A DNA stretch of 64,000 bases from Bacteroides mediterraneensis (GTDB lineage Bacteria > Bacteroidota > Bacteroidia > Bacteroidales > Bacteroidaceae), in contig NZ_JACJKA010000018.1 of NCBI RefSeq assembly GCF_016900355.1, positions 1 through 64,000 of the forward strand. The letters are read 5' to 3'. The notes beneath the pieces are model-generated. The model searched no databases. It was not told the DNA's origin and saw only the letters and a program-made list of their open reading frames with translations. Shown here one piece after another: positions 1 to 9,821 of this stretch; the first letter of the stretch is position 1; each line of letters begins with the position of its first letter. The position numbers and the translations under genes are program-made.

Positions 1-100
1 AGATTTCTTTAGGGTCGTTGAAGACGACAACGTTGATAGGATGCAGGTGTAAAGCTGGAGACAGCAAAGCCGAGCATTACTAATTGCCCGAAAGCTTTCC
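1..100 (+). rRNA. 23S ribosomal RNA, 3' end (partial)
   Basis: This is the last part of a 23S rRNA gene that enters from the left. It matches the conserved 3' end of bacterial 23S as I know it: a stretch around GACGACAACGTTGATAGG, then the AGCCGAGCATTACTAATTGC segment, then a pyrimidine-rich end. The Bacteroidales-type wording and the 5S gene downstream support the call. The exact 3' end is estimated. The 108 bases that follow are spacer with a small hairpin near 103-119 and no tRNA gene. Confidence 0.9.
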
Positions 101-208
101 TTATCCGCGCCGGGCGGATGGAAGACACAATAATCCATGAAGGATGATATATACGTTTGGCCGTTGTGCTGAGATTGCTTGCTTGTGAGTCATGACAATA
201 TAATGATA

Positions 209-320
<112 letters not shown>

Positions 321-326
321 TAGATA

Positions 327-360
327 GAGCCTCGAGGCAGAAATGCTTCGGGGCTTTTTT
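327..360 (+). terminator. rRNA operon terminator
   Basis: A stem of about 12 pairs, with some G-U pairs (AGCCTCGAGGCA against TGCTTCGGGGCT), is followed by a run of six T. It sits directly after the 5S gene. Confidence 0.8.
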
Positions 361-905
361 GTGCCCTCACGGGAACGGGAAACGGCGGGGCCGGATATAC
401 ATTCGGAATACGGGGGGTCAACGTAAAAACCTGAGGGATTCGTTGGTCAAGCATAAGTTTTAGCTGGCCGGAATAGAAAGGATACGGCCTTTGGCTCAGG
501 AAAGACTATTTCGCCACGGTGTTCCTTCCGCTTTCTTCTTTTTATGCGGTACACTCCGGAAATACGGCCTTTTCCGTGGCGGAAGGAACCTCTACCGGAG
601 GTTTTCGAATGTGGATTCTTTTAAGCAGGAGGTAAGGCGCATTGTTTTCTTTTTCCCTTTGCTTGCTTTGTCTGTAGAATCTCTCTTTTTGAATTCTTTT
701 CCTCTTTTCTTACACTGTTTCTTGTTTCGTCGTATATTCCTTATATTATTCTCTTTTCCCTTGTTATAGCGTTTTAAAAGGCTGTAGACTTGAATTTAAT
801 CCGTTTTTCTTGTTAAAAGTTTCGTTTATGCTTGTGGATTTAAGAAAAAGCATTACATTTGCGGTGTACTATTAAACTATTACACTAATATCATTAATCA
901 ACAAC
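361..905. other. Intergenic region with interlocked inverted repeats, no gene called
   Basis: There is no convincing gene here. An open frame at 491-769 gives a protein of mostly F, L, S and R with no recognisable domain and is rejected. The region holds an inverted repeat (521-531 against 579-589, arm GTTCCTTCCGC), a second pair crossing it (CGCCACGG at 512-519 against CCGTGGCG at 574-581) and a small perfect hairpin at 587-603 (AACCTC / GAGGTT). From about 640 it becomes very T-rich. A promoter for the following operon is at its right end. Confidence 0.5.
832..861 (+). promoter_or_regulatory. Putative Bacteroides-type promoter for the ABC exporter operon
   Basis: TACATTTG at 854-861 fits the Bacteroides -7 consensus TAnnTTTG. 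A TTG-containing element at about 832-835 lies roughly 19 bases upstream, where the -33 box belongs. Transcription would start some 35-40 bases before the ATG at 906. This is a consensus match only. Confidence 0.4.
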
Positions 906-1757
906 ATGAACACGTCTATGATAAGAATCGAAGGATTGACCTTCAGTTATGGAAAGAAAGCTTCCATTTTCCAGGATTTTTCCCTGGAAATGGAGGCAGG
1001 AAAGGTGATAGGCCTTTTGGGAAAGAATGGGACGGGTAAATCGACTTTACTCTATTTGATAAGCGGTTTATTGCGTCCGCAAGGTGGCAATGTCTGGATG
1101 AAGGGGATAGATGTACAAAAACGTTTACCGATAACTTTATCCGATCTGTATTTGGTTCCGGAAGAATTTACCTTGCCTAACTTGAGCCTGAAACAGTTTG
1201 TGAAAGTAAATGCCCCGTTTTATCCTCGTTTTAGCTGGGAACTATTGCGGACCTGTCTGAATGATTTTGAATTGAATGAAGACATTCACTTGGGAGAGTT
1301 GTCCATGGGACAGAAGAAAAAGGCTTACATGTGTTTTGCTTTGGCCACTAATACTTCTTTACTCCTGATGGATGAGCCGACCAACGGACTGGATATTCCT
1401 TCCAAGAGTCAGTTCCGTAAAGTCATCGCTTCGGGTATGACGGAGGAGAAATCGGTGGTGGTTTCTACGCATCAGGTGAGGGATATTGACCGTTTATTGG
1501 ATCAGGTAGTGGTAATCGATGGGAATGAGGTGCTGCTGAACCGTTCGGTGGTAGACATTACGGACAAACTCTTATTTGCGGAACAAGGGATGAATGAGCC
1601 AACGGATGATGCCCTTTTTGTACAGCCTTCTGTACATGGGAACAGCGTGATATGGCCTAACCTTTCGGGAGAAGAAAGTCCGTTGAATCTGGAGTTGCTG
1701 TTCAACGCTCTGTTGACGGAACGTGGGAAAATACAAGCGATATTTAATGATAAATAA
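906..1757 (+). CDS. ABC transporter ATP-binding protein (YtrB-like)
   Basis: This 283-residue ATPase would power the membrane protein encoded next to it. It has the full ABC signature set: Walker A GKNGTGKST (residues 39-47), the signature loop LSMGQKKK, Walker B LLLMDEPTNGLD, and the switch histidine in VVSTHQVRD. The part after about residue 215 is a short tail typical of this subfamily. ABC-permease-GntR order is what is seen in YtrA-type exporter operons, so export of a drug or antimicrobial peptide, or an envelope stress role, is likely. The substrate cannot be read from the sequence. The gene ends about 10 bases before the start chosen for the permease. ATG 906 follows a plausible promoter. 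Confidence 0.88.
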   Translation: MNTSMIRIEGLTFSYGKKASIFQDFSLEMEAGKVIGLLGKNGTGKSTLLYLISGLLRPQGGNVWMKGIDVQKRLPITLSDLYLVPEEFTLPNLSLKQFVKVNAPFYPRFSWELLRTCLNDFELNEDIHLGELSMGQKKKAYMCFALATNTSLLLMDEPTNGLDIPSKSQFRKVIASGMTEEKSVVVSTHQVRDIDRLLDQVVVIDGNEVLLNRSVVDITDKLLFAEQGMNEPTDDALFVQPSVHGNSVIWPNLSGEESPLNLELLFNALLTERGKIQAIFNDK

Positions 1758-1767
1758 ACGACACGGC

Positions 1768-2643
1768 ATGATGAATACAACTTTTAGTATGGTACGCGTG
1801 CGGAATATTATGCGACGCGATTTGATGGAGAACTGGAAAAGTAACCTTTATGGTTTGCTGGGTATTTTTGCAGCCTTCTTTTTCCCTATGTTGGGCCTTT
1901 TGTGGTCGGCAGAGGATGGGGTAGAAACAGTATATCCGGAGGTTTATTCCTTTTATCGCTTTTGTGGCAATATGTTAGGAGTAATTGGCATGGTAGTGAG
2001 TTTTGCGATGCTTTTTTATGCTTCCCGAATTATGAAATGCATGGACAGCAAGGAGAAACGCATCTCTTATTTGTTGCTTCCGGCTACGAAGCTGGAAAAA
2101 TTCTTTTCACGGGCTGTATTTGTGACCATAGGTACCTTGTTGATGGTGCTGGTAGCCTTACTGGCATTGGAACTTACTCATTATCTGTTGCTGCCTTTGT
2201 TTGATTTATCGGCGATATATAGCCAGCCAATATTAGTGGAAGTATTTTCCATGAAATGGGCTACACATGCTTCGGTAGATGCAACAGGCGAACCCGTATA
2301 TTCTTGGTGGTTGATGCAGCTACTCGTATGGATATTCTCCCTGTGGAATCACTCCCTCTTCATCTTGGGAGGAAGTTTCTGGTATAAGCATCCTTTTCTG
2401 AAAACCATTGGAACCTGTCTGGCAGTGACGATTCTCGGAGGGATTATGTTTGCCAGTTGGGCAGAAGGAGGAGCTTTGATTCGTCTTTCCGAGTGGATGC
2501 AGAAGCATTTCCAAGATACCCCCCAATTTGTAGATGGGGTGTTGGCAATAATTACTACTTTCTTCTTTTTATTTACTCTTTTCAACTGGTGGCTGTCGTA
2601 CCGACTGTTTACCCGTTCACAAGTAATTAAACGAAAACTGTAG
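1768..2643 (+). CDS. ABC transporter membrane protein of the YtrA-type operon
   Basis: This protein of about 291 residues has roughly six hydrophobic segments, in the pattern of ABC-2-like export permeases: a first helix near residues 30-50, a pair near 65-120, another pair near 130-200, and a last helix near the C-terminus. I cannot assign a named family with certainty. It directly follows the ATPase gene and precedes the GntR gene, so it is very probably the membrane half of the exporter. The start is uncertain: 1768 gives MMNTTFSMVRVRN, while in-frame ATGs at 1747 and 1723 would overlap the ATPase gene. I chose 1768 because the sequence before it reads like ATPase-gene tail rather than protein. 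Confidence 0.75.
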   Translation: MMNTTFSMVRVRNIMRRDLMENWKSNLYGLLGIFAAFFFPMLGLLWSAEDGVETVYPEVYSFYRFCGNMLGVIGMVVSFAMLFYASRIMKCMDSKEKRISYLLLPATKLEKFFSRAVFVTIGTLLMVLVALLALELTHYLLLPLFDLSAIYSQPILVEVFSMKWATHASVDATGEPVYSWWLMQLLVWIFSLWNHSLFILGGSFWYKHPFLKTIGTCLAVTILGGIMFASWAEGGALIRLSEWMQKHFQDTPQFVDGVLAIITTFFFLFTLFNWWLSYRLFTRSQVIKRKL

Positions 2644-2648
2644 CGCCT

Positions 2649-3026
2649 ATGACTTTTAAAGAGAATAAACCGATTTATTTGCAGATTGCCGACCGCATCA
2701 TGGATGAAATTCTTCAGCATGTATATGAGGAAGAGGGACGCATCCTGTCGGTCCGTGAATATGCGGGCGTAGTGGAGGTCAATGCCAATACAGTGGTCCG
2801 TACGTACGATTACCTGCAAAATCAGGGCATTATTTACAACAAGCGGGGATTAGGCTATTTCGTGTCCCCTGGGGCTGCACAGAAGATAGTGGCACTTCGA
2901 AAAGAAACTTTCCTTCAACAAGTATTGCCCGATGTGTTCAAGGAAATGTATTTGTTGCATATTCCGATGGAAACCTTGGCAGAAATGTTCGAGGCTTATC
3001 AAAAAGAACGGAGGAAGTCTGAGTAA
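2649..3026 (+). CDS. GntR family transcriptional regulator, YtrA type
   Basis: The protein has 125 residues, the short length of the YtrA subfamily, which has a winged helix-turn-helix and only a small dimerisation tail. The opening PIYLQIADRIMDEI and the recognition region LSVREYAGVVEVNANTVVRTYDYLQ are characteristic of GntR DNA-binding domains. The wing follows in NKRGLGYFV. It starts five bases after the permease stop and is the last gene of the operon, so autoregulation of the exporter is likely, as in other YtrA operons. The inducer is unknown. Confidence 0.88.
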   Translation: MTFKENKPIYLQIADRIMDEILQHVYEEEGRILSVREYAGVVEVNANTVVRTYDYLQNQGIIYNKRGLGYFVSPGAAQKIVALRKETFLQQVLPDVFKEMYLLHIPMETLAEMFEAYQKERRKSE

Positions 3027-3187
3027 GTCTGGGGAAGATAAAACTGGTACCGATGATTTTTGTAAGGAATCGGTGTTACAACAGGAAAGATATATGATTG
3101 CTGATAAGAAGACCAGACATCGCAACAAGCCCAATCGTATGAGCAATGTTGAGATGACGGTTCTTTTGAATGCTGTTAGATAAAAAG

Positions 3188-3240
3188 AAAGGAGCTGAAG
3201 TAGGAAAGAAACCAAATATTCCTCTCTTCAGCTCCTTTTT
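3188..3240. terminator. Bidirectional terminator between the exporter operon and waaA
   Basis: A 13-pair stem (AAAGGAGCTGAAG at 3188-3200 against CTTCAGCTCCTTT at 3226-3238) has T runs on both strands. It lies between two converging transcription units. The 3027-3187 stretch between the regulator gene and this stem shows no gene I trust. Confidence 0.8.
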
Positions 3241-3256
3241 ATTTTATGCGCACGGA

Positions 3257-4477
3257 TTATAGCGTCACTGTATGCATAATCTTTTCCAAGGCACCGGCAT
3301 TGTCTCGTACATAGTTTCCGGCTTTTTTGCCTGCTTTGTCCAAGGCTCCGTAATTGGTCAGGAACTCGTCCATGATTTTCTTGAAGTCTTTCGCTCCCTG
3401 TATTTCGAAGCCACCCTTGCATTGCAGCAAACCCTGTGCTTCGCGGAAACGTTTGTTGTTCGGACCGAAGATGACTGGCATACCGTATACCGCCGCTTCC
3501 AGTACGTTGTGGATACCCACTCCGAATCCACCTCCGATGTAGGCTATTTCTCCGTAGCGGTAGATAGAAGACAATAGACCGAAACAGTCAATCAGCAGGC
3601 AGTCGGCTTCTTTCACCTTTTCCTCTGTGGCCTGCGTGTAGCGTACGACCGTACGGTTCAGTTTACCGATAATCTCTTTCAAATGGCTTTCCTCAATCAC
3701 GTGGGGAGCTATAATGAGTTTCACCTCTGGATGTGCGTTGAAGTACGGGATGAAGATATCCTCATCTGGTCCCCATGAACTGCCGGCCACAAAGGCGGTA
3801 TGTTCTCCTTTGAACAGTTCTACCAAAGGAAGTTCTTTGGCTTGACGGCAGATTTCCAGTACGCGGTCGAAGCGGGTGTCACCAACAATCGTTGTATTCG
3901 TGATGCCGATGGACTGCAACAGCTTCACGGATGCTTCATCCTGTACGAAGAGGTGTGTAAACGTGTTCAGTACCTTGCGGTAGCTTTTCCCATACCAGCG
4001 GAAGAAAATCTGTTCTTTCCGGAAGATGGAAGACACACTGTAGACCGGAATATTCCGTCGTTGCAGTTCCGTCAGGTAGTTCTGCCAAAACTCATACTTG
4101 ATGAAGAAAGCCATGTAGGGCTGGGCCAGATCCAAGAAACGCTTCACGTTGCCCGGCGTGTCCAGCGGAAGATAGCAGACGATGTCCGCTCCCTTGTAAT
4201 TCTTCCGTACCTCGTATCCGGAAGGCGAGAAGAAGGTTTGGAGAATTTTATATTGCGGATATTTTTTCCGGATTTCCTCAATCAGTGGACGGCCTTGTTC
4301 AAATTCTCCCAAGGAAGCCGCGTGAAACCACAGGTACTTTTCGCCGCGTACAATCTGATTCTTCAGAATGTCGAAAGATTCCTTTTCCCCTTTGACCATC
4401 AGGGCCACTTTCTTATTAAAAAGTGCAGCCAATCTGACTGCACTTGTATAAAGGGCGATAATAAGATTATAAATCAT
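3257..4477 (-). CDS. waaA: 3-deoxy-D-manno-octulosonic acid (Kdo) transferase
   Basis: WaaA adds Kdo to lipid A precursor at the inner membrane, an essential step in making the lipopolysaccharide core. The 406-residue protein starts with a short hydrophobic anchor (about residues 1-25) and shows family landmarks: WFHAASLGEFEQ, YLPLDTP, IKYEFWQNYL, the GDTRFDRV block at the domain hinge, GSSWGPDED, and the C-terminal GGGFGVGIHNVLEAA donor-site region. Length is normal for the family. It follows gltX on the same strand with an 8-base gap, so the two are probably co-transcribed. Whether the enzyme adds one or two Kdo residues cannot be told from sequence. Confidence 0.94.
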   Translation of the reverse strand: MIYNLIIALYTSAVRLAALFNKKVALMVKGEKESFDILKNQIVRGEKYLWFHAASLGEFEQGRPLIEEIRKKYPQYKILQTFFSPSGYEVRKNYKGADIVCYLPLDTPGNVKRFLDLAQPYMAFFIKYEFWQNYLTELQRRNIPVYSVSSIFRKEQIFFRWYGKSYRKVLNTFTHLFVQDEASVKLLQSIGITNTTIVGDTRFDRVLEICRQAKELPLVELFKGEHTAFVAGSSWGPDEDIFIPYFNAHPEVKLIIAPHVIEESHLKEIIGKLNRTVVRYTQATEEKVKEADCLLIDCFGLLSSIYRYGEIAYIGGGFGVGIHNVLEAAVYGMPVIFGPNNKRFREAQGLLQCKGGFEIQGAKDFKKIMDEFLTNYGALDKAGKKAGNYVRDNAGALEKIMHTVTL

Positions 4478-4485
4478 GTCTTCGT

Positions 4486-6003
4486 TTATTTGAGTACCTC
4501 TACTGCACGGCGCATACGTGCCACTGTTTCTTCTTTGCCCAATACAGCTGAGATATCAAACATGTGAGGACCTTTTCCTTCTCCTACCAGTGTCAGGCGG
4601 AAAGCGTTCATGATGTTACCCATGTGATAACCTTTGTCCTCAATCCATTTCATGACCACTTCTTCCTGATGAGCCAGTGAGAAGTCATCCAGTGATTCCA
4701 GCAGGTCAGCCAGTTCAGTCATGCGTGCGGCTGAATCTTCTTTCCAGCGTTTCTTTACGGTCTTTTCATCGTATTCTGTCGGAGCCACGAAGAAGAACTT
4801 GCAAGTATCCCACAATTCCTTGATGAAGCTAACACGGCCCTTCATCAATCCGACCACGGTAACCACCTTGTCCATCGGTGCATCGATGCCGTGCTCTTTC
4901 AGAATCGGCATGAACAGCTGGGCGATTTCTTCGTCGCTCTTCATCAGGATATATTCATGATTGAACCATTTTCCCTTTTCATAATCGAATTTGGCACCGG
5001 CCTTGCTGCAACGGTGCAGGTCGAACAACTTGATCAGTTCGTCCATCGACATGATTTCCTGGTCGTTGCCCGGGTTCCATCCCAACAGGGCCAGGAAGTT
5101 GATGACTGCTTCTGGCAGATAACCAGATTCACGGTATCCGGAAGAGACTTCCCCTGTCTTCGGATCGTGCCATTCCAAGGGGAATACCGGGAAGCCCAGA
5201 CGGTCGCCGTCACGTTTGCTCAGTTTTCCGTTTCCATCCGGTTTCAACAGCAGCGGCAGGTGAGCGAATTCCGGCATGGTATCTTCCCAACCAAATGCAC
5301 GGTACAGCAGTACGTGCAACGGAGCAGAAGGCAACCATTCTTCTCCACGAATCACGTGGGAGATTTCCATCAGATGGTCGTCTACGATGTTGGCCAGGTG
5401 GTAAGTCGGCAGCTCGTCAGCAGATTTATATAATACTTTGTCGTCGAGGATAGAAGAGTTGATGACCACTTCTCCACGGATGATGTCGTGTACATGCACG
5501 TCTTCGTTCGGCTCAATTTTGAAGCGGACCACATACTGCTTGCCTTCTGCAATCAGCTTGTCTACTTCTTCTTTAGGCATGGTCAGCGAGTTGCGCATAG
5601 ACATACGTGTGGAAGCATCGTACTGGAAGTTCGGAACTTCCTTGCGTTTGGCTTCCAGTTCTTCGGGCGTGTCAAATGCGATGTAAGCCTTTCCGTTGTC
5701 CAGAAGTACCTGTACATACTTCTTGTAAATGTCACGGCGTTCCGACTGGCGGTACGGACCGTAGTTTCCTCCGAAGCTGACACCTTCGTCGAACTTGATG
5801 CCCAGCCATTTGAACGATTCGATAATGTATTCCTCAGCACCCGGAACGAAACGGTGTGAGTCGGTATCTTCAATACGGAAAACCAGTGCTCCCCCGTGCT
5901 GGCGGGCAAACAGATAATTGTACAAAGCGGTACGTACGCCGCCGATATGCAACGCACCTGTGGGACTCGGTGCAAAACGGACTCTTACTTTTCTTTCTGA
6001 CAT
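4486..6003 (-). CDS. gltX: Glutamyl-tRNA synthetase
   Basis: This class I aminoacyl-tRNA synthetase charges tRNA-Glu in the cytoplasm. Its 505 residues include the HIGH-type motif ([14 protein letters not shown]19-G22), the KMSKS-type loop KLSKRDGDR near residue 260, and the C-terminal alpha-helical anticodon-binding part. The HVIRGEEWL segment before the KMSKS loop is typical. It may be the only such enzyme or may be joined by a GlnRS elsewhere; the window does not show. The ATG at 6003 faces a divergent gene across an 85-base gap. waaA follows closely on the same strand. Confidence 0.96.
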   Translation of the reverse strand: MSERKVRVRFAPSPTGALHIGGVRTALYNYLFARQHGGALVFRIEDTDSHRFVPGAEEYIIESFKWLGIKFDEGVSFGGNYGPYRQSERRDIYKKYVQVLLDNGKAYIAFDTPEELEAKRKEVPNFQYDASTRMSMRNSLTMPKEEVDKLIAEGKQYVVRFKIEPNEDVHVHDIIRGEVVINSSILDDKVLYKSADELPTYHLANIVDDHLMEISHVIRGEEWLPSAPLHVLLYRAFGWEDTMPEFAHLPLLLKPDGNGKLSKRDGDRLGFPVFPLEWHDPKTGEVSSGYRESGYLPEAVINFLALLGWNPGNDQEIMSMDELIKLFDLHRCSKAGAKFDYEKGKWFNHEYILMKSDEEIAQLFMPILKEHGIDAPMDKVVTVVGLMKGRVSFIKELWDTCKFFFVAPTEYDEKTVKKRWKEDSAARMTELADLLESLDDFSLAHQEEVVMKWIEDKGYHMGNIMNAFRLTLVGEGKGPHMFDISAVLGKEETVARMRRAVEVLK

Positions 6004-6088
6004 TGTGGTTTTTATCTAAAAATACGCCGCAAAATTAATCTAATTTTCCCGTTTTTTTCTTATTTTGCACGCAAAATATCTTTTTGAC

Positions 6089-8146
6089 ATGAAAAGTTTA
6101 CAGACCGAACGACAGTTTTCCTATAAAGGATTGTTATATAAATTAGGTATATTCATCGTAACCGTTAGCGTAATTGTCTATTTCCTGCCGCGTGAAGGGA
6201 GGTTCAACTATCAATTTGACATCAACAAACCTTGGAAGTACGGACTGCTTCAGGCCTCGTTTGACTTTCCTATCTACAAGGAAGATGCTGAAGTGCAGCG
6301 CGAGCAAGACAGCATCATGCGGTTATATAGTCCGTATTATCAGATGGACAAAACGGTGGGCGAACGGATGATACAGCAGTTTAAGAAAGCCTATACTGAC
6401 AGTTTGCATCGCATCATTCCTGCACCGGCTTATGAGCATCACATCGAACGCTTGCTGAAAGTGGTGTATGAAAAGGGTATCTTTGCGCCCAATGATTGGG
6501 AAAAGTTACGGAAAGACAGCGTACATGCCATTCAGTTAGTGGACAAGAATACGGCCAATCAGGTGGATGTGAACAGTCTTTACACTTTCAAGACTGCCTA
6601 TGAGACCTTGATTTATTCGGATACGCTTCATTATCGGAGGAGCTTGTTGCAACGGTGTAACTTGAATGAGTACATTGCTCCGAATATGGTATACGATGCG
6701 TCGAAATCGGAGGCTGCCAAACAAGATTTGTTGTCCGAATTGTCGTGGGCTAACGGCTTTGTGATGAACGGACAGAAAATTATCGACCGGGGAGAAATTA
6801 TCGACAGTCATACCTACAACATCCTGAAATCACTGGAGAAGGAGTGGAACAAACGTAGTGAGACCGTGTCAGAGAAGCGGCTGACTTTGTTGGGACAATT
6901 GCTTTTTGTGGCCTTGCTGGTAGGCTGTTTCATGATTTACCTGGAATTGTTCCGGAGAGATTATTACAAGAAACACCGGATGTTGGTTCTGCTGTTCATT
7001 ATTATGATTGCCTTTCCGGTTATTTCTTCCGTCATGGTGGAACATGCCTTCATGAGTGTCTATATTGTGCCGTTTGCCATGATACCTCTGATTATACGTA
7101 TATTTCTGGATTCCCGTACGGCATTTATGGCCCACATCATTACCATTCTGCTGTGTTCCATCTGTTTGCGTACGCCCCATGAGTTTATCTTGCTGCAGAC
7201 AGCGGCAGGCATGGCCGGTATTTATAGCTTGCGGGAGCTGTCTCAGCGTTCCCAGCTGTTCCGTAGTGCGTTGATTGTGGTATGTGCCTATTGCTTGATG
7301 TATCTGGCCCTCGATTTGATACACGTCAGTGAAATCGCACAGTTGAGTACGCACATGTATATGAATTTTGTATTGAACGGCATCCTGCTGTTGTTTACGT
7401 ATCCGTTGTTGTTTATTTTAGAAAAGACCTTCGGCTTCACCTCAAACGTGACACTGGTGGAATTGTCCAATATCAACAACAAGCTGATGCGGGAAATGTC
7501 GGAAGTGGCACCGGGCACGTTCCAGCATTCCCTTCAACTGGCCAATCTGACGGCTGCCGCAGCCAACCGCATCGGAGCAAACAGTCAGCTGGTACGTACA
7601 GGAGCCATGTACCATGACATCGGTAAGATGATGAATCCCGCTTTCTTTACGGAAAACCAGTCGGGCGTGAATCCGCACGACCAGCTCAGCTACAAGCAGA
7701 GTGCACAGATTGTCATCAGCCATGTGACCGACGGAATGAAACTGGCCGACAAACACGACTTGCCGCAGGTGATCAAAGATTTCATCTGTACGCATCATGG
7801 AAAAGGACTGACCAAATATTTCTATATCTCCTATCAGAATGAACATCCTGACGAGGAGGTCGATAAAGAAGCCTTCCGTTATCCGGGACCGAATCCGTTT
7901 ACCAAGGAACAGGCCATTCTGATGATGGCCGATTCAGTGGAAGCCGCTTCCCGAAGTCTGCCGGAGTATACGGAGGAAAGTATTTCGGCCTTGGTGGAGA
8001 AAATTATCGACAGTCAGGTAAACGAAGGCTATTTCAAGGAATGTCCGATTACGTTCAAGGATATTGCTACGGTAAAGGCAGTGTTCAAGGAGAAACTGAA
8101 AACCATGTATCACACCCGCATCAGCTATCCGGAACTGAAGAAATAA
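6089..8146 (+). CDS. HD family phosphohydrolase, PgpH-like (7TM receptor with intracellular HD hydrolase)
   Basis: This inner-membrane protein of about 685 residues has an N-terminal helix (about 15-35), a large extracytoplasmic domain (about 40-270), a block of about seven membrane helices (about 275-450), then a cytoplasmic HD domain. Metal-binding motifs are visible: GTFQHSLQLANL, YHDIGKM, FICTHHGKGL and MMADSVEAA. The same layout in PgpH of Gram-positives gives a cyclic-di-AMP phosphodiesterase, so turnover of that messenger is the likely role; this is inference by homology. ATG 6089 is preferred; an in-frame TTG 24 bases upstream is weaker. Length is normal for the family. Confidence 0.88.
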   Translation: MKSLQTERQFSYKGLLYKLGIFIVTVSVIVYFLPREGRFNYQFDINKPWKYGLLQASFDFPIYKEDAEVQREQDSIMRLYSPYYQMDKTVGERMIQQFKKAYTDSLHRIIPAPAYEHHIERLLKVVYEKGIFAPNDWEKLRKDSVHAIQLVDKNTANQVDVNSLYTFKTAYETLIYSDTLHYRRSLLQRCNLNEYIAPNMVYDASKSEAAKQDLLSELSWANGFVMNGQKIIDRGEIIDSHTYNILKSLEKEWNKRSETVSEKRLTLLGQLLFVALLVGCFMIYLELFRRDYYKKHRMLVLLFIIMIAFPVISSVMVEHAFMSVYIVPFAMIPLIIRIFLDSRTAFMAHIITILLCSICLRTPHEFILLQTAAGMAGIYSLRELSQRSQLFRSALIVVCAYCLMYLALDLIHVSEIAQLSTHMYMNFVLNGILLLFTYPLLFILEKTFGFTSNVTLVELSNINNKLMREMSEVAPGTFQHSLQLANLTAAAANRIGANSQLVRTGAMYHDIGKMMNPAFFTENQSGVNPHDQLSYKQSAQIVISHVTDGMKLADKHDLPQVIKDFICTHHGKGLTKYFYISYQNEHPDEEVDKEAFRYPGPNPFTKEQAILMMADSVEAASRSLPEYTEESISALVEKIIDSQVNEGYFKECPITFKDIATVKAVFKEKLKTMYHTRISYPELKK

Positions 8147-8162
8147 GAATGACAGAAAAGAA

Positions 8163-8203
8163 AAGAGTCACGGCGTCAGAAAGGGATGCCGTGACTCTTT
8201 TTT
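8163..8203. terminator. Bidirectional terminator
   Basis: A 12-pair perfect stem (AAGAGTCACGGC at 8163-8174 against GCCGTGACTCTT at 8188-8199) ends in a T run on the plus strand and an equivalent run on the minus strand. It separates the HD phosphohydrolase gene from the converging transporter gene. Confidence 0.85.
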
Positions 8204-8219
8204 ATATACGTCCGAAAGA

Positions 8220-9677
8220 TCAGAGTTTAATCAGTTTATACTTCGGTACCAATGCTTTCATGACGCACCATGCAATCAGGTAAGCTACGGCACAGATGCA
8301 GAAGATAATGAAGTAGCCGGCTTCCTTTCCTTCGAATCCCAGGAAAGCCATTTTGGTAGCTTCTGCATAATCGAACAAGATACCTGAACACATGTTGATG
8401 AGGAAGGCACCTACGCCTCCTGCCATTCCGCCGATACCGATGATGGTTGCCACTGCACTCTTGGGGAACATATCGCTACCTACGGAGTAAATGTTGGCCG
8501 ACCAAGACTGGTGGGCAGCTCCGGCAATACCGATGATGATAACCGGGAACCAGTAGGAGATATTACCTAACGGCTGGGCAAACAAGGCCAGCAACGGGAA
8601 GACGGCAAAAATCAGCATGGCTTTCATGCGGGCGGCATACGGGTCTTTTCCGGTCTTGTTGATGATAATGGTCGGCAGTTTGCCGCCGTAGATAGAGAGC
8701 ATGGTGATGGCGTACAATACAAAAATCAACAGTTGGGCAGTAGAACTGTCGGATGAGAAACCATACACATCGGAGATGTAAGCCGGGGTCCAGAAGAGGA
8801 AGAACCACCATACGCCGTCGGTCAGGAACTTACCGAGGGCTACGGCCCAGGTCTGACGATAAGTGAAACACTGCCAGAGGGTAAGCTTCGGTTCATTTTC
8901 CGTATGGTGAGAGGCATCTTCATTCTCTTTGTCCTGCTGGATGTAAGCCAGTTCCGCGGCATTGACACGCGGATTTTCTTGGGGTTTCTTGTATACGAAC
9001 AGCCAAAGGCCCATCCAGATGAAACCCAACGCACCGATGACGATGAAAGCCATTTCCCAGCCGTTGCCTACACCGATACTCTTGAAATAACTGGCCAGTG
9101 AAGGAATACTGACCGGGGCAATGAGGGCACCGACGGTAGCTCCCGCATTGAAAATGGAAGTGGCGAACGCGCGGTCCTTTTTCGGGAAATATTCGGCGGT
9201 CACTTTGATGGCGGCCGGGAAGTTGCCGGATTCGCCTACAGCCAGCACGATGCGGGCCGCAATGAAATAATACACGCTGGTAATGGCGATGGTAGAGGTC
9301 AGGGCACCGGAAGCGGCAAGCATGTCATTTACATCCTGAAGGCCTACACTCATTTCGGTAGCCCAGCCGCAGAGGGCATGCAGGCAGGCACCGACCGACC
9401 AGATGGCAATGGCCCATAAATATCCTTTTCTGCTACCCAGCCAGTCGACGAAACGGCCGGCAAAGAGATTCGCAATGGCATAGATGATGGAAAAAATGGC
9501 GGTAATGGTTCCGTAGTGTGTATCTGTCCAGTGAAATTCAGGAGCAATAAAGTCTTTCCAGGTGAGGGAAAGTACCTGACGGTCCAGGTAGTTGACTGTA
9601 GTGGCGAAAAATAGCATGAAGCAAATAATCCATCGGTAGTTGCTTATTTTTTCGCTGGTTGTTTTAAATGTACTCAT
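8220..9677 (-). CDS. MFS transporter, hexuronate (ExuT) type
   Basis: This 485-residue transporter of the major facilitator superfamily has about twelve membrane helices. It has anion:cation-symporter-family features: the opening YRWIICFMLFFATTVNYLDR with its conserved NYLDRQ, the GRFVDWLGSRKG loop after helix 2, and GESGNFPAAIKVTAEYFPKK, a block typical of hexuronate and glucarate carriers. A long insertion of A, T and S residues after helix 3 (about 110-135) is common in the Bacteroidetes versions. It follows the KduI and EIIC genes on the same strand, which fits import of galacturonate, glucuronate or an unsaturated uronate. Exact substrate is inferred. Confidence 0.85.
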   Translation of the reverse strand: MSTFKTTSEKISNYRWIICFMLFFATTVNYLDRQVLSLTWKDFIAPEFHWTDTHYGTITAIFSIIYAIANLFAGRFVDWLGSRKGYLWAIAIWSVGACLHALCGWATEMSVGLQDVNDMLAASGALTSTIAITSVYYFIAARIVLAVGESGNFPAAIKVTAEYFPKKDRAFATSIFNAGATVGALIAPVSIPSLASYFKSIGVGNGWEMAFIVIGALGFIWMGLWLFVYKKPQENPRVNAAELAYIQQDKENEDASHHTENEPKLTLWQCFTYRQTWAVALGKFLTDGVWWFFLFWTPAYISDVYGFSSDSSTAQLLIFVLYAITMLSIYGGKLPTIIINKTGKDPYAARMKAMLIFAVFPLLALFAQPLGNISYWFPVIIIGIAGAAHQSWSANIYSVGSDMFPKSAVATIIGIGGMAGGVGAFLINMCSGILFDYAEATKMAFLGFEGKEAGYFIIFCICAVAYLIAWCVMKALVPKYKLIKL

Positions 9678-9737
9678 ATGCTGATATTAGATTAAAGATA
9701 TTTCTTTTACAAACGTTTTGCTTGTAAGTACGGATGA

Positions 9738-9768
9738 GAGAATTCAGCCCATGTCAGTCTGAATTCTC
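9738..9768. other. Stem-loop between the kduI-like and exuT-like genes
   Basis: A perfect 10-pair stem (GAGAATTCAG at 9738-9747 against CTGAATTCTC at 9759-9768) with no T run on either strand. It could be an intercistronic processing or stability element; it does not look like a standard terminator. Confidence 0.5.
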
Positions 9769-9821
9769 GAAAATATTTGGTGAATTGGGGTATGGTTTCT
9801 TTCCAAACTGGAAAGAATGTG

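Noticed and set aside
101-208. tRNA gene in the 23S-5S spacer
   Set aside because: No cloverleaf or T-loop sequence can be drawn; it reads as spacer with a small stem.
491-769. Open reading frame of 92 residues after the rRNA operon
   Set aside because: Product is nearly all F, L, S and R from T-rich DNA, with no domain, and it covers the inverted repeats.
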